Below are positions 1 to 10,593 of a stretch of DNA of 64,000 nucleotides, in pieces (the stretch's first letter is position 1; each line of letters begins with the position of its first letter). The translations under genes and the position numbers were made by a program. The stretch is from Pochonia chlamydosporia 170 (Eukaryota; Ascomycota; Sordariomycetes; Hypocreales; Clavicipitaceae), in contig NC_035791.1 of the NCBI RefSeq assembly GCF_001653235.2, positions 4,092,001-4,156,000 of the forward strand. Direction: 5' to 3'. The notes under the pieces were generated by a model. The model made no database searches, was not told the DNA's origin, and saw only the letters and a list, made by a program, of their open reading frames with translations.

Positions 1-50
1 ACCAAGATCGGATAGATTCTCATTCTGATAAAACTAACCTGCGTTTACAG

Positions 51-1536
51 GCTCCAAGACTGGCCGTATTTGCGACGGATATGAGAATCCAACGTTAGCG
101 ACAGTTAACACTGCGTCGTTGACATTGACTCGCATCGCTAATTCGTCCGCCACTTCTCAAGAAGTCCGAGCCTTGCAATTTTTTGTAGAGCGAACAGCCG
201 TACAGTTTGGGACCTTTGTACCAGACGATCTTTGGAGTAGCCGAGTTCTTCAGCTGGCGCATTCCAATAAATGTATCCGCCATGCCCTGGTCGCATTGTC
301 ATCATACCATGAACGATACTGGAGTCGTGATGTAGGCGGAGAAACACCATACGGTTTGCGTCAGTACAATTTGGCCATCAGCGACCTTGTCAAGTCCGGG
401 GCAGACCGGCCATCATATCTCCACATTCAACTTGTTTCTTGTACCATATTCATCTGCATCGAGGTGGGAATTGCGTTGTCCATTGATATCGCTGAAAGAG
501 AGAGTAGCATGCTAACCGTCGCGCTAGATTTTGAGACGAAACATAAATAATGCCATATATCTCTTCAAATACGGCTGCAGGATGATTGAAGGTGCTATGA
601 AGCAAGCCAGAAAAGGAGGCTACATAGGCGGTGCAACGGGTATATCAATTGAGCCCATCCTCAGACTTGTTGAAGCATTCTTTGCTCGTATCTCAACCCA
701 AGTCTTTCTGGTGAGTACGAGAAACCAGCAATGTCGTGTTTGCCAGTTGCTAATTTTATGCCAAGGCCATTGGTGGTGATATTGATCACAAGCTGGCTGA
801 TATTATTTCGCCGATGCTGAAAATTCGGTCAGCGACAATGGCCCGTAAAATTACTTTGTCTTCGATCCAAGAGGCACGAGATACATTACTCAAGCTTGCT
901 CTGCAGTACCGGCGCGACATGACGATGGCTCAATCTAAGGCTTTGGGTGTCCGATTCGACTCTTGGATCGAAGCCTTTGACGAATTTCGCAAGACCATTG
1001 ACAAGAATACCCTGAACGCAACCGATAGGCGAGCTTTCGCGCTTTTAGAGTTGCACAAGCGATACCTCTATATCAACATCGCTGCGTTAAATCAGCCCGA
1101 CCGCGAAGATCCGTCCATGTGGGACCTATGGACTGACAAGTTCCGCGAAATGATTGAGTTTGCAGTTGAGGCTGGAGGGTTCGATGCTGCCGAAGCACCA
1201 ACAGATCAACAACCACAGTTTTACATGGAAATTGGTATTCTGCCTGCACTGTTCTTTTTGAGTGCTAAATGCCGGGATCCGGAAGTGCGACGGAGAGCGA
1301 TAGAAATCATGGAGTCTAACCATATTCAAGAAGGTATATGGAACAGTGAGATGGCTGCCAAGGTTGCTAAGAAAGTGATGGCCCTTGAGGAAGGAGAGTT
1401 TATGGTCAAATCAAGCAATGATATCGATGACCTTGCGCGGGTCCGTCGCGTAGCAGTCCATGCTGGACCAGAGGTGACATATCTGAACATAGGCTATGAA
1501 CTGCACAGTGGATGGGTGGAAGAAGAACTTGACTAA
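51..1536 (+). CDS. Zn2Cys6 fungal transcription factor, 5' end outside the window
   Basis: Partial gene. The window opens inside an intron whose branch site (ACTAAC) and acceptor TTACAG end at 50. Exons in the window are 51-463, 528-710 and 766-1536, with introns of 64 and 55 nt. The first exon reads S-K-T-G-R-I-C-D-G-Y-E, the usual end of a Zn2Cys6 binuclear cluster (its last cysteine, with the preceding one split by the intron), so the DNA-binding domain starts upstream of base 1. The remaining roughly 455 residues are the helical regulatory region of the Fungal_trans_2 type: 'LVALSSYHERYW', then 'IEILRRNINNAI' created exactly by splicing at 463/528. Expected to be a nuclear regulator; its targets cannot be told. 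The next gene downstream is 1.6 kb away. Family call fairly sure; the specific regulator is unknown. Confidence 0.82.
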
Positions 1537-3120
1537 TCGTGGAGAATGCCATTCTCTTGTATCTGGATAGACTTAGCTGTGGGAATTGCTTCGGCCGGCA
1601 GTCGATCAAGCTGTGAGCGACACTGTTGCCAAATTTCGACTTGGAATACTAGTATGAGGCGGCGTGATATTAATTCAAGACATGATGTCGATGTTTGATT
1701 CAAAGCTCGGTGTGCAAGGGAAATAAGTGTAATGGTAGTCCCGAAGGCAAAACAACGAGAATGCAGCCTCGATGTTTTGAACTCCACAAATAATAAGAAA
1801 AATTGGCGGCGTTATCAAAAGATGTAATGGACAGGCGCCTTCTCATATACAAAAGTAAGATGGACGTCGTGCCGCTCGGTCGATCGGGAATTGTCCACGA
1901 AGCCGCAGCTTATGCGTCCCAGCTGACAACGTAGTACTCGGAACCGTCGACCAGGTCGCCAAGATTCCGCGACCGCCGTTTCATGTGTAATATATTACAG
2001 TGTATATTGTCCTTTTTTCTTACGTAGAGGTATCTGAGGTTTGGACTGTAGCTTGCTGTGAATGGTTCGATCGTACGCCGAGAATGTGCGGGCTGATTTG
2101 GAGGCGCCAGATCTCGGTTGGCGGAAGCGAGGAGGGTCCGTCCATACAGAGTGGATGTGTTGCATGCGCCACGGGAGGTTTTTGGAGTTCGTATGGGCAC
2201 ATGTGTGCATCATATGGAGAAGCCTGTCATGTCGATGTCTGTTCGGACTGGCTGCTGATGCTGCTGGTGTGGATTTGCCTTCAGTATTCCGATGCTCTAT
2301 TTGGTAGTTGTTGCACGACTCGAAATTGTGAACATATGATCAAGTGTCCAAGCCCATTTCGAAGTTTGGGCCAAGACGCAGAGACCAGTGCCAGGCCTTC
2401 GCCAACGGCGTCAATAGCGGGTCCCCTAGTGACAATGGCCGACGCTGGTTGGCTGAATCGTACGTTCGACTGGAAGCGAGGCTTGACAGGGCTGGAAGCG
2501 AAACCGTCAGGAACCAATGCTAAATTCCCAATCGCTGGACGCATTGGCGAATCAATGGTCTCAGTGCCAAGGGTCGTTCCTTCCCTCCCAGGCACATGTC
2601 TGGCATCAACAAGAGCTCACCGAATGTCAACGGTCGCTTCGCATATGCCTGGCTCCTGCATGTCTGTATGTGCAACTATTGTGCTTCACGTTAAACCTTC
2701 GTCTCGCATCGTCACCGAATTGCGAAATGCACATGCACGTGCACCACATTCATGCTCCTCCCTCGTCACGCCTGATGGAACTTATGGCTTTCTAATTTGC
2801 ATGCACAATACAACCCTGAGTCGTATCCAGGCCCCTTTCGCGCCATTCGTCGGCCCCGCAACCTCCATCTTTCAAGTGGCTTTTCGGGGACAACGGCTGA
2901 GGGAACCTTGTCATGATGGATGTCCTCAACTTTACCCCGGACGAAATAAGCAGCCGGGCCATGGGGTAAGACGCTCAAATAGGATGCGCTCCTCTCTCGA
3001 CTCCGGGCCATTGGCCTTGCGGGAGACCGTTTTGTTATCCTCATCCTCGTTCGACGTATCGCCTGGATCTTTTGCTGCTTCTGACTTGACCAGGTCGTTT
3101 TCGCAAGTCCAGTAGCAAAG
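1537..3120. other. Intergenic stretch, no supported gene
   Basis: 1.6 kb between the regulator and the sphingomyelinase-like gene. It contains one long plus-strand open frame (2000-3115), but its translation is rich in Cys, Ser and Arg with no domain-like pattern and no sensible splice structure, so it is not called. It probably holds the 3' UTR of the first gene and the promoter of the second. Confidence 0.5.
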
Positions 3121-5364
3121 ATGCGTCTTCTTCCCGCGTTGTCAGCCCTGGTCGCGTGCCATGTTGGCTTTGGCTGGGCCGAATTGCACCATGAGAAGAT
3201 TCAACGGTCGTTGGAGGCCAGGACCTGGGCGCACGAGACACGCGACTTGACGGATATATTTGGCAGCATGAAGACCTGCGATGGTTGCCAGGTTTGGATC
3301 CCAACTCAAAGAGCGTTATTCTTTTGGTTGATGGCTCGGATAACTAACACCAGCATAGAGCATTCTTTCCGTTCTCAAAGGCCTGGTAAAGGATGGAGAC
3401 GAGACCCTTATTAGCTTGGGGGGACGGCTTTGCAAGTCCGGGACTGTAAGGAACAATCGATCTGTGAATTTGTTGCGCCAAGCATTGACAAGAAACAGGA
3501 CTATGACGAGGAGTTCTGCAAGGGAGTCGTCGAGCGTGAAGCCCCATCGATTGCATCCATCATCAGAACCATGGAGGTTGGATCTCCCTCTTCAACCCAA
3601 TTCTGCATGAGTTTCCTGGGCGTTTGTTCAGCGCCAAAGATTGCCACATGGAATGTCGAATTCGCCTCCAAGAAACCTTGCTCCGTAACCAAGAACGAGA
3701 AGGTTAGCGGCAAGAAGCCCATTCAAGTTATTCACTACTCGGATATTCACATCGATCCTCTGTATGAGAAGGGGTCCAGCACCAATTGCAAGAAACCAAC
3801 GTGCTGCCGATCCTACACCAAAGATGACGAACCCGGCAAGACCAAGAATCCCGCTGGGGAATTCGGAGACCACCACTGCGACACGCCGATCACCTTGGAA
3901 AAGAGCATGTACAGCTTCATCAAGAAGGAGTTTCCCAATGCTGCCTTCTCCCTGTTCACGGGTGACATTGTCGATCATGGCCTTTGGAATACCAGCAAGC
4001 CTTACAACGAGGACCTCATCGAACATTCCTACGAAATGATGACTGATAATCTAAATCTTGTCTACGGCACTGCTGGTAACCACGAGGCTCACCCACCCAA
4101 CATCTTCGAGCCCAAGTCTGTCGGAAACGACACCCAATGGGTGTATGACACTCTCTCCAAGGAGTGGTCTCGCTGGATTGGGAACTCGTCCTTGGAAGAG
4201 GCCAAGGCTGTCGGTGCATATTCTACCAAGTACCCCAAGGGCAATCTTCGCGTCATTTCCCTCAACACCAACATGTATTACAGACTGAACTTCATCCTCT
4301 ACCAGAAGGAGCTTGAGAAAGATCCAAATGGTCAGATTGCCTGGCTGGCCAAGGAACTTGACGCAGCCGAGAAGGCTAATGAAAATGTCTACATTATTGG
4401 CCATATGCCTCTAGGCGAAGCCGATGCGTTGCCCGACGGCTCCAACTACTTCGACCAGGTTGTCAACCGCTACTCTAACACAATCAAGGCCATGTTCTTT
4501 GGCCATACGCATCTTGACCATTTCGAAATTAGCTACTCTAACTACAAAGAGCGCACTCACAACAACGCCGTCGCCATTTCGTACATTTGCCCCTCGCTTA
4601 CTCCCACGTCCGGCATGCCTTCCTTCAGAGTCTACGATGTAGACCCAGACACTTTCGCAGTTCTCGACGCCAAGACCTTCCTCGCCGACATGAATGACAA
4701 GAACTTCCAAACCAATGGCCCGACATGGAAGCAGTACTACTCCGCCAAAGAGGTCTACGGCGACATCATCTCTCCCCGCATGACAGACGCCAAGGCCGAG
4801 CTCTCTCCTTCGTTCTGGCACAACGTTACTGTCGCCTTTGAGAAGAACCAGACCTCCTTCGACGCCTACATGGCCCGCAAGTCTCGTGGCTGGAAGGCCG
4901 ACAAGCAGTGCGCTGAGAAGTGCCGAGAGACTGAGATTTGCGGACTACGAGCTGGCCGTGCGCAAGACAACTGCTGGGTTCCCACTCCTGGAGTCCACTT
5001 CTCTAAGCGTGACGAGTTGGAGCATAACCACAACAAGCATGACGAGTGTGGTACTTCTGTGTCCAGGGATATTCTAAGCTCGCTCGCCAGAAGGGTTGAC
5101 TTGTTGGAGATTGTGCAGGAACGCTTCTTGGCGGAGAAAGCCACAATTCCGCCCATTATTGTGAGGCGAGAGGAGCCTTCTTCGTCTGCTTCCCCAAGTC
5201 CTACTCAGACGGAGGATACCTGCGTGTCGGAAACACTGAACCCTACTGGTTCGGGAACTACGACTGGTGGTACGACCGTTCCTACGACCAAGGGGAATGC
5301 TGCTGGTGGATTGGGACCAATGGCCCTCTGGGCTATGGGTGCCTTTGCATTGTTGGCTTTGTAA
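3121..5364 (+). CDS. Acid sphingomyelinase-like phosphodiesterase (SapB plus metallophosphatase), probably GPI-anchored
   Basis: Exons 3121-3291, 3359-3445 and 3493-5364 (introns 67 and 47 nt) give 709 residues. Residues 1-20 form a signal peptide. Residues about 50-140 are a saposin-B domain (C-D-G-C-Q, then L-C, F-C, F-C, V-C), whose cysteine pattern appears only with the 47-nt second intron removed. The catalytic calcineurin-like metallophosphatase shows D-I-H (D170, H172), G-D (D244), G-N-H-E (281-284), G-H-M (H390) and G-H-T-H (423-426), the metal ligands of the acid sphingomyelinase family. The tail is Ser/Thr/Pro rich and ends in a hydrophobic stretch with no charged residues after it, as in GPI-anchored wall or membrane proteins. 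Likely role: zinc-dependent hydrolysis of sphingomyelin-type or other phosphodiesters at the cell surface or in vacuoles. The real substrate in fungi is uncertain. The donor GTTTGG of intron 1 is weak, but the frame fits only there. Confidence 0.88.
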
Positions 5365-5575
5365 GAGTTTGTCCTTAATGATGTCTGCACGTAATGAAGT
5401 CAAGGTTGAACTGAGGGATGGTGAACGGGGATCAGTGCTGTACATAGTGATTGCATCACATACACAAACTACCTGTAAAGATAGCATCGGTCAAACACAT
5501 AATAAGACTTTACACCCAAGTTCGTTAAAAGTTGTATTTTATTCAGGGCGACTTTTATTCCGTATGCCTTTCAAG

Positions 5576-8195
5576 TCATTGCTTCTTTCCAGCAATACCC
5601 TCCATCAACAACTCCGAGAGCTGCTTCACGCTCGTGTCAGACGTGACCTGACTAGCCATCACATACAGCACATTCCCCAACACACGGCTATGTACGTTCC
5701 ACGGTCCGCCCTCTCCATCTGCCCTCCCAAGACCCAAACTCTCTCTCAGCCCCAGCGCAGCATTGCTACTATATCCCGATCCAGCTTCATCTCTCAAATG
5801 AATAGCCAGAACGCTGCCCAATGCCCACACACCACTAACCTTGTCCGTCTGGCGGGACAAGTCTTCTACGAACCCCCTCGGCCAGGTAGACCATACGTCA
5901 ATCTGTGACGAAGAAGCCTGCGTCCATCCTTGTGATTTCGCCCACGCCCATTCTCCACGGTCTTCCATGTCCTGCATCTCCTTGACTGACTCCAACGCCA
6001 CTTGACACCCGATTGGGTGTGCGGTGTAACTGTGTCCGTGGAGCAGAGCGTCCGTCTTATCTGGGCTGAGGAAGATTTTGAAGATGTTTTCTGAGGCTAG
6101 GGTTGTGCAGAGCGGCACCAATCCGCCGGTGAGGAGCTTGGCATGTACTGAAATATCAGGGTGGACGCCTAAGAAGGAGGAGGGGGTGAAACGGCCGAGA
6201 CGGTATAGACCGGTGAAGACCTCGTCGAATACGACGGGCAGACCGGCCCATTCATTGGGATCCTGGGCTTCCGTGGCGGAAAGAGACGATTCGCCAAAGA
6301 GGTGAGGGGATTTGCGGACAGTTTTAACGAGCGTACGTTGGAATAACGGATCCCTTTGAGGAGTATGTTAGTTGAAAGTCAGAACTTTGAGCCTCAAGCG
6401 CACTTACACAAATTCCATGCCACCTGCACCAAGAATGATAGGTTCAAGCATCAACGCACCAAATTTGCGTCCCTGATCCTTCAACCGCCGCAACGTCGAA
6501 GTAATATACTCCTCATACATAGCCTGCTCACCATTCGCTTCTCGCTTCTCAACATCAAATATCTCACTCAGCGAACCAAATGCCCCGCCGGGACCAAAGC
6601 TTCCCTGCAGCCCGTCCGCCACCGAAACGCACCACTTCCCATCCTTGCACAAGATGGTCGGATAGTCCAACCAGTACCCTTTGCCCTCGTACCACTCAAT
6701 CTTCTCGTTATAAATGCCTGGTTCAGCACAGTCCATTGCCCCGATAGTGTCACCGTGATATGCGCCCTTGAGACCCAGGATGCCCAGTTTCTGAGACGTG
6801 TCCCAGCCGTAGCGCTTCCTCGCTGCCCGTAGACCCATCTTGATGGCGACTTCGGTGCCGGTGCTACCATTGTCGGAGTAGAACACGCGCTTGAGACGCG
6901 GGTTCTTCATGCCGTTGAGGAGGGTTTCCGCGAGCGCCATGGCGGGTTGGTGGACGGCAGAGGCGAACATGACGTGGCCGTAGCGGCCGGCGGCGTATGC
7001 TGCTGCCATTGTGAGCTTGGGGTTGGAGTGGCCGAGCCCTTGTGTCCACCACGATGCTGAGGCGTCGAATGATGAGCGGAGGACAGGTGTTTCTGGGGAT
7101 GTTTGCGGTGAGGGTGGTGCCAGGGTTTGGAAGTAGTCGCCGTGTGCGGAATCAATGGTCATGATGTCCTTGGGTCCGACGAGGCTTTGCTGTGTGAATG
7201 GGTACCAGATGTGCTCGCTGGCGCGGGTGGCCATGGTATCCAAGTTTGTTAAGCGGTTTTGGTGGTTGATGTCCAAGGTTTTTAGCACTTGCCCAGTGAT
7301 TTCAGTCGAGTCATTGCGGTCGTAGTACTTTTCCATGGCCTCGGCATCTTTCTCTGGGTTTTCGTGTTTCTGAGGCGGTTCAAGTAGGCTGGTCACAGGA
7401 ATTCCATATTGCTTGCGGAAATACTCCTCGAGATACTGGTAGTTCTCATAGGTGTCATCTTTGAAGAGAAGCACGGATTCGACGTCGTAGCCTCGGATGC
7501 GGAGAGACTCAAACGCAGAAATTGTCTGAGAGATGCCTCCGAGACGAGAGTCACCGACGAGCAGAGAGGGTGCACGAAGAGGAATGTACAGATCAGCTTG
7601 GGTTTTGCCAGATGGTCCGGGAGAATGGACGCCGCCGGCAGTTTCCATGAATAACCAGCCTTGCTTGGTGGCGCATTGGGTTGCAAAGGCACGGCATTTG
7701 GCTAGTAACTCGTCATCTGAGGGGATGGGCTATCAATTGTGTTAGCGAGGGTGTTCATGTTCCCCAATGGAGCGAGGGCTTACCCGTCCAGATGCGATTG
7801 CTGCAGAGTGAGGACTGCAGGGAATGTCATACTGATAGAGGGTGTTGCGAGCAACGCCAGGTGCAAAACGACTTATATGTCTGGTTCAGGAGAGTTAGAT
7901 ATGCCAGTATCTCCAGCTCGTACAAGAAAGGGCAATCATCTGCAACACCTGTTAGCTATCACGCTTCAATGACTCAATTTTGTGAGAATTGCAAACACTT
8001 ACACCTATCATCAGCGTCATCCACTGCACCCGTGGAAACGGGCTTCAAGAAAGTCACCTGCTCATCCTTCCAGAGCTTCTTCGCCGTCCTGGTAAGCAAT
8101 GTCGTGAAAATGGTCTTGCCGACGTCCGTATTCGCTCCGAAGACCTGGTAAACTCGCAAGGAACGCCAAAGCAGCGACGCCAACGGGGACTTCAT
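5576..8195 (-). CDS. bioDA: Bifunctional dethiobiotin synthetase / DAPA aminotransferase
   Basis: Exons (minus) 8195-8005, 7880-7784, 7729-6408 and 6353-5576 give 795 residues. Residues 1-265 are dethiobiotin synthetase, with P-loop G-A-N-T-D-V-G-K-T (20-28) and the 'LVGDSRLGGI' segment. Residues 268-795 are the PLP-dependent DAPA aminotransferase: 'HIWYPFTQ', F-D-E-V-F-T-G (D580) and the PLP lysine in H-A-K-L-L-T-G-G (K609). The fused enzyme converts KAPA to DAPA and then to dethiobiotin, the two middle steps of biotin synthesis, as in plant BIO3-BIO1 and Aspergillus BioDA. The N-terminus (MKSPLASLLWRSLR) is basic and amphipathic, consistent with a mitochondrial presequence. It is divergent from bioF and next to bioB. 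The first intron, 7881-8004, contains two branch site/acceptor pairs, so a 16-nt mini-exon is possible. The order DTBS then aminotransferase is typical of the eukaryotic fusion. Confidence 0.95.
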
Positions 8196-9106
8196 CCTGC
8201 CTCGAGTCCCAATTGCAATTAATGACTGGAGTCAAAGTAAATGTTTTCACACCCTTCCTCTGACGTAGCAATTGGCGAACACGGCATCGGGTGGGATCTG
8301 GAGAAATGGGTCCCGATGTGCAGATATATTCGATTTGCCAAAGTCTGGTCTGGTGTCGATTTTACCAGGGCCCGGCACTGAGCTGTTTTGTTGGGGTCCA
8401 CAGGCGCACTAGGCTTGCTTGTACCAGGTACTTGTACTTTTTTGGTGCAAATACTTGCTCACATCGAGGGCAAGTGGTGGAGAGTTTTGTCCTCTCTTGT
8501 CCGTCAATTGCTCCATGAGTCCAAGATCCATGTCCACGGCAGGACTTTCATCTCCATCTTCCCTACTCCATACTCCGTAGAACCGAGGCCCAACGCCAAC
8601 ATTCCAACATGAACCCCCAGCTCTGAGGCTTAAGCCGCTTCAGAAGCTGATTGAGCCGAAGACAGCCAAGTGACCTGCAGGCGCATGGGATGGCTGCGTA
8701 CTCGCATGTCAATTGAGTCAAGTGGCAGCCAACCGCCGGCATCGCACGGATCAAATGACCAGACAGCAGAGGCATTTTCCATGCGGATTGAAGCGACCAG
8801 CACAAGACCATCGAAACAAGCACAGGCTCAATTGACTTTCTGGACGCCGCCGAAATTGGCCTGTAGGGCCTAGCTGCCGTCCCCCTAATCTAATTCCAAC
8901 TTGGCACGCCTAGTATGACGGTCACCAATCTGTTCACGGAGCTACACCCGGATATGGACCCTGTCACTCAACATCTACGCCCAAGCCCACCAGGCATGTG
9001 TCAATCCATATCCAAAGCCGCCAGCCCATGACAATTTTCTGCATGAACTATTCTCAAGTTTTCCCAAAACAATGACCCAATTGGCCTCGTGTCATCCATA
9101 CCAATA
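8196..9106. promoter_or_regulatory. Divergent promoter between bioDA and bioF
   Basis: About 0.9 kb separates the bioDA start (minus) from the bioF start (plus), so it must carry both promoters. A CCAATTGG palindrome (CCAAT on both strands) lies at 9077-9084, close to bioF, and could bind a CCAAT-binding HAP-type complex. No long coding frame is supported here. Co-regulation of the two genes is an inference from the arrangement. Confidence 0.6.
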
Positions 9107-9107
9107 A
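9072..9107 (+). promoter_or_regulatory. Upstream ORF of 11 codons overlapping the bioF start
   Basis: An ATG at 9072 with A at -3 opens an 11-codon frame (MTQLASCHPYQ). Its TAA (9105-9107) shares its last base with the bioF ATG (TAATG). It is out of frame with bioF. If the transcript starts upstream of 9072, bioF translation would depend on leaky scanning or reinitiation. No homologue check was possible. Confidence 0.45.
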
Positions 9108-10516
9108 TGACATCTTCAAAAAACCGCCTAGACGACACATTCAAAGCCCTCCTCACCCGACGAGAGGAGAAGAACCGCCTCCGTCGCTTGACCCTCCGCC
9201 AGTCCGGCGTAGTCGACTTCTCATCAAATGGCTATCTATCCCTCTCCACAAACCCAGAAATCAAAAGCGCCTACATCTCACATCTCCAAAGCTCTGCGGA
9301 TGAATTCTCACTAGGATCATGCGGGTCCCGTTTATTAGATGGGAATACCTTGACGGCTGAGAAATTAGAGTTGGACATCGCTGCATTTCACGGCGCACCA
9401 GCAGGTTTACTCTTCAATTCGGGCTTTGAGGCGAATACAGGTCTGTTCAGCTGTGCGCCGCAGCCGGGAGACTATGTCGTGTACGATGAGTTGATTCACG
9501 CGAGTGTTCACGATGGGATGAAGTTGAGTAGGGCGAGGACGATTCCGTTTGCGCATAATTGTGTGATGGCGCGCGAAGTGCAATCATCATCCACGTTGAG
9601 GCCCTTGGACGTGGTATTAGGTGACTTACTGAGCGGACCTGAGGGTCAGAAAATAAGAGACGGTCAGAAGAATGTATTTGTTGCGGTGGAAGGCGTGTAC
9701 AGCATGGACGGTGATGTTGTTCCGCTCAAGGATATTGTTGAATGTGTTGAGAGACGACTACCACTAGGGAATGGGTATATCATTGTTGACGAGGCTCACT
9801 CAACCGGGTGGTTGGGCGGCAGGGGAAAAGGTCTAGTTTGTCAGCTTGGTCTTGAAGAGCGAGTGTGGGCTCGAGTCCATACGTTTGGAAAGGCAATGGG
9901 CTGTGCTGGAGGTATGTATTCTATCCAAAGTATCAGGTGGCGCGTCTGGATGCTAACAAATGTAGCTATTGTTCTTTGCACGCCGACCACGCGGTCATAC
10001 ATGATTAATTACGCACGAAGTCTCATTTACACCACCGCAATGGGCTACCCCATGTTGACTGCCATCAAGACAGCCTACAACTACTTGAGGAGCGGACGCG
10101 CAGACGGCCATCTTGCTCATCTCCTCTCGCTGATGCAGGAGACGCATGCTTTGCTCCTCTCTGTCTGCGAGAAACATGACCCTCCTGCACAATTATTCCG
10201 CATCAACACATCGCCGCCAGAATCACCCATCATTCCCCTATTTTCAGGGCAGTCCAGGAGTCTGGCGCGTCACTGTCAGCAAAGGGGGTACATGGTGCGC
10301 CCGATTGTAGCGCCGACTGTGCCCAAAGGCACTGATAGAGTGCGACTATGTCTACATGCAGCAAACACAGTCGCGGAGGTGCGTGGACTATGCATGGCTA
10401 TTGAGGAGTGGCTACGAGAGCAACTCGCCAGAGACACGTCTTCAAAGTCTGATATTATGCCCATGCCGGTTGCCAGCTTTGACGCTGCTTCAGTAGTCGA
10501 AGTCAGCAAATTATAA
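9107..10516 (+). CDS. bioF: 8-amino-7-oxononanoate (KAPA) synthase with C-terminal SKL
   Basis: Exons 9107-9911 and 9966-10516 give 451 residues. The 54-nt intron (GTATGT...CTAAC...TAG) keeps the frame and would go unnoticed as read-through. The protein is an alpha-oxoamine synthase of the PLP fold type I: 'DFSSNGYLSLS', 'GSCGSRLLDGN', 'DEAHSTG' and the PLP lysine in T-F-G-K-A (K262). It condenses pimeloyl-CoA with alanine to KAPA, the first committed step of biotin synthesis. It ends in V-E-V-S-K-L, a canonical PTS1, matching the known peroxisomal location of Aspergillus BioF. The start at 9107 is the first in-frame ATG; an out-of-frame uORF precedes it. It converges with bioB, the stop codons being 77 bp apart. 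Confidence 0.95.
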   Translation: MTSSKNRLDDTFKALLTRREEKNRLRRLTLRQSGVVDFSSNGYLSLSTNPEIKSAYISHLQSSADEFSLGSCGSRLLDGNTLTAEKLELDIAAFHGAPAGLLFNSGFEANTGLFSCAPQPGDYVVYDELIHASVHDGMKLSRARTIPFAHNCVMAREVQSSSTLRPLDVVLGDLLSGPEGQKIRDGQKNVFVAVEGVYSMDGDVVPLKDIVECVERRLPLGNGYIIVDEAHSTGWLGGRGKGLVCQLGLEERVWARVHTFGKAMGCAGGMYSIQSIRWRVWMLTNVAIVLCTPTTRSYMINYARSLIYTTAMGYPMLTAIKTAYNYLRSGRADGHLAHLLSLMQETHALLLSVCEKHDPPAQLFRINTSPPESPIIPLFSGQSRSLARHCQQRGYMVRPIVAPTVPKGTDRVRLCLHAANTVAEVRGLCMAIEEWLREQLARDTSSKSDIMPMPVASFDAASVVEVSKL

Positions 10517-10593
10517 TAAAAAGTACTTATTCAAACTGCCATAAAAACGTCTTTGTTACTTGATCTTGTTTTAAATTGTGTCCTATTTTGTGT

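Noticed and set aside
2000..3115. 371-codon plus-strand frame between the regulator and the sphingomyelinase-like gene
   Set aside because: Translation has erratic composition, no motif, no codon bias; overlaps several other open frames on both strands.
3418..3423. Run of six G that could be read as a frameshift in the sphingomyelinase-like gene
   Set aside because: A 47-nt intron (3446-3492, donor GTAAGG) restores the frame and the SapB cysteine pattern without any indel.
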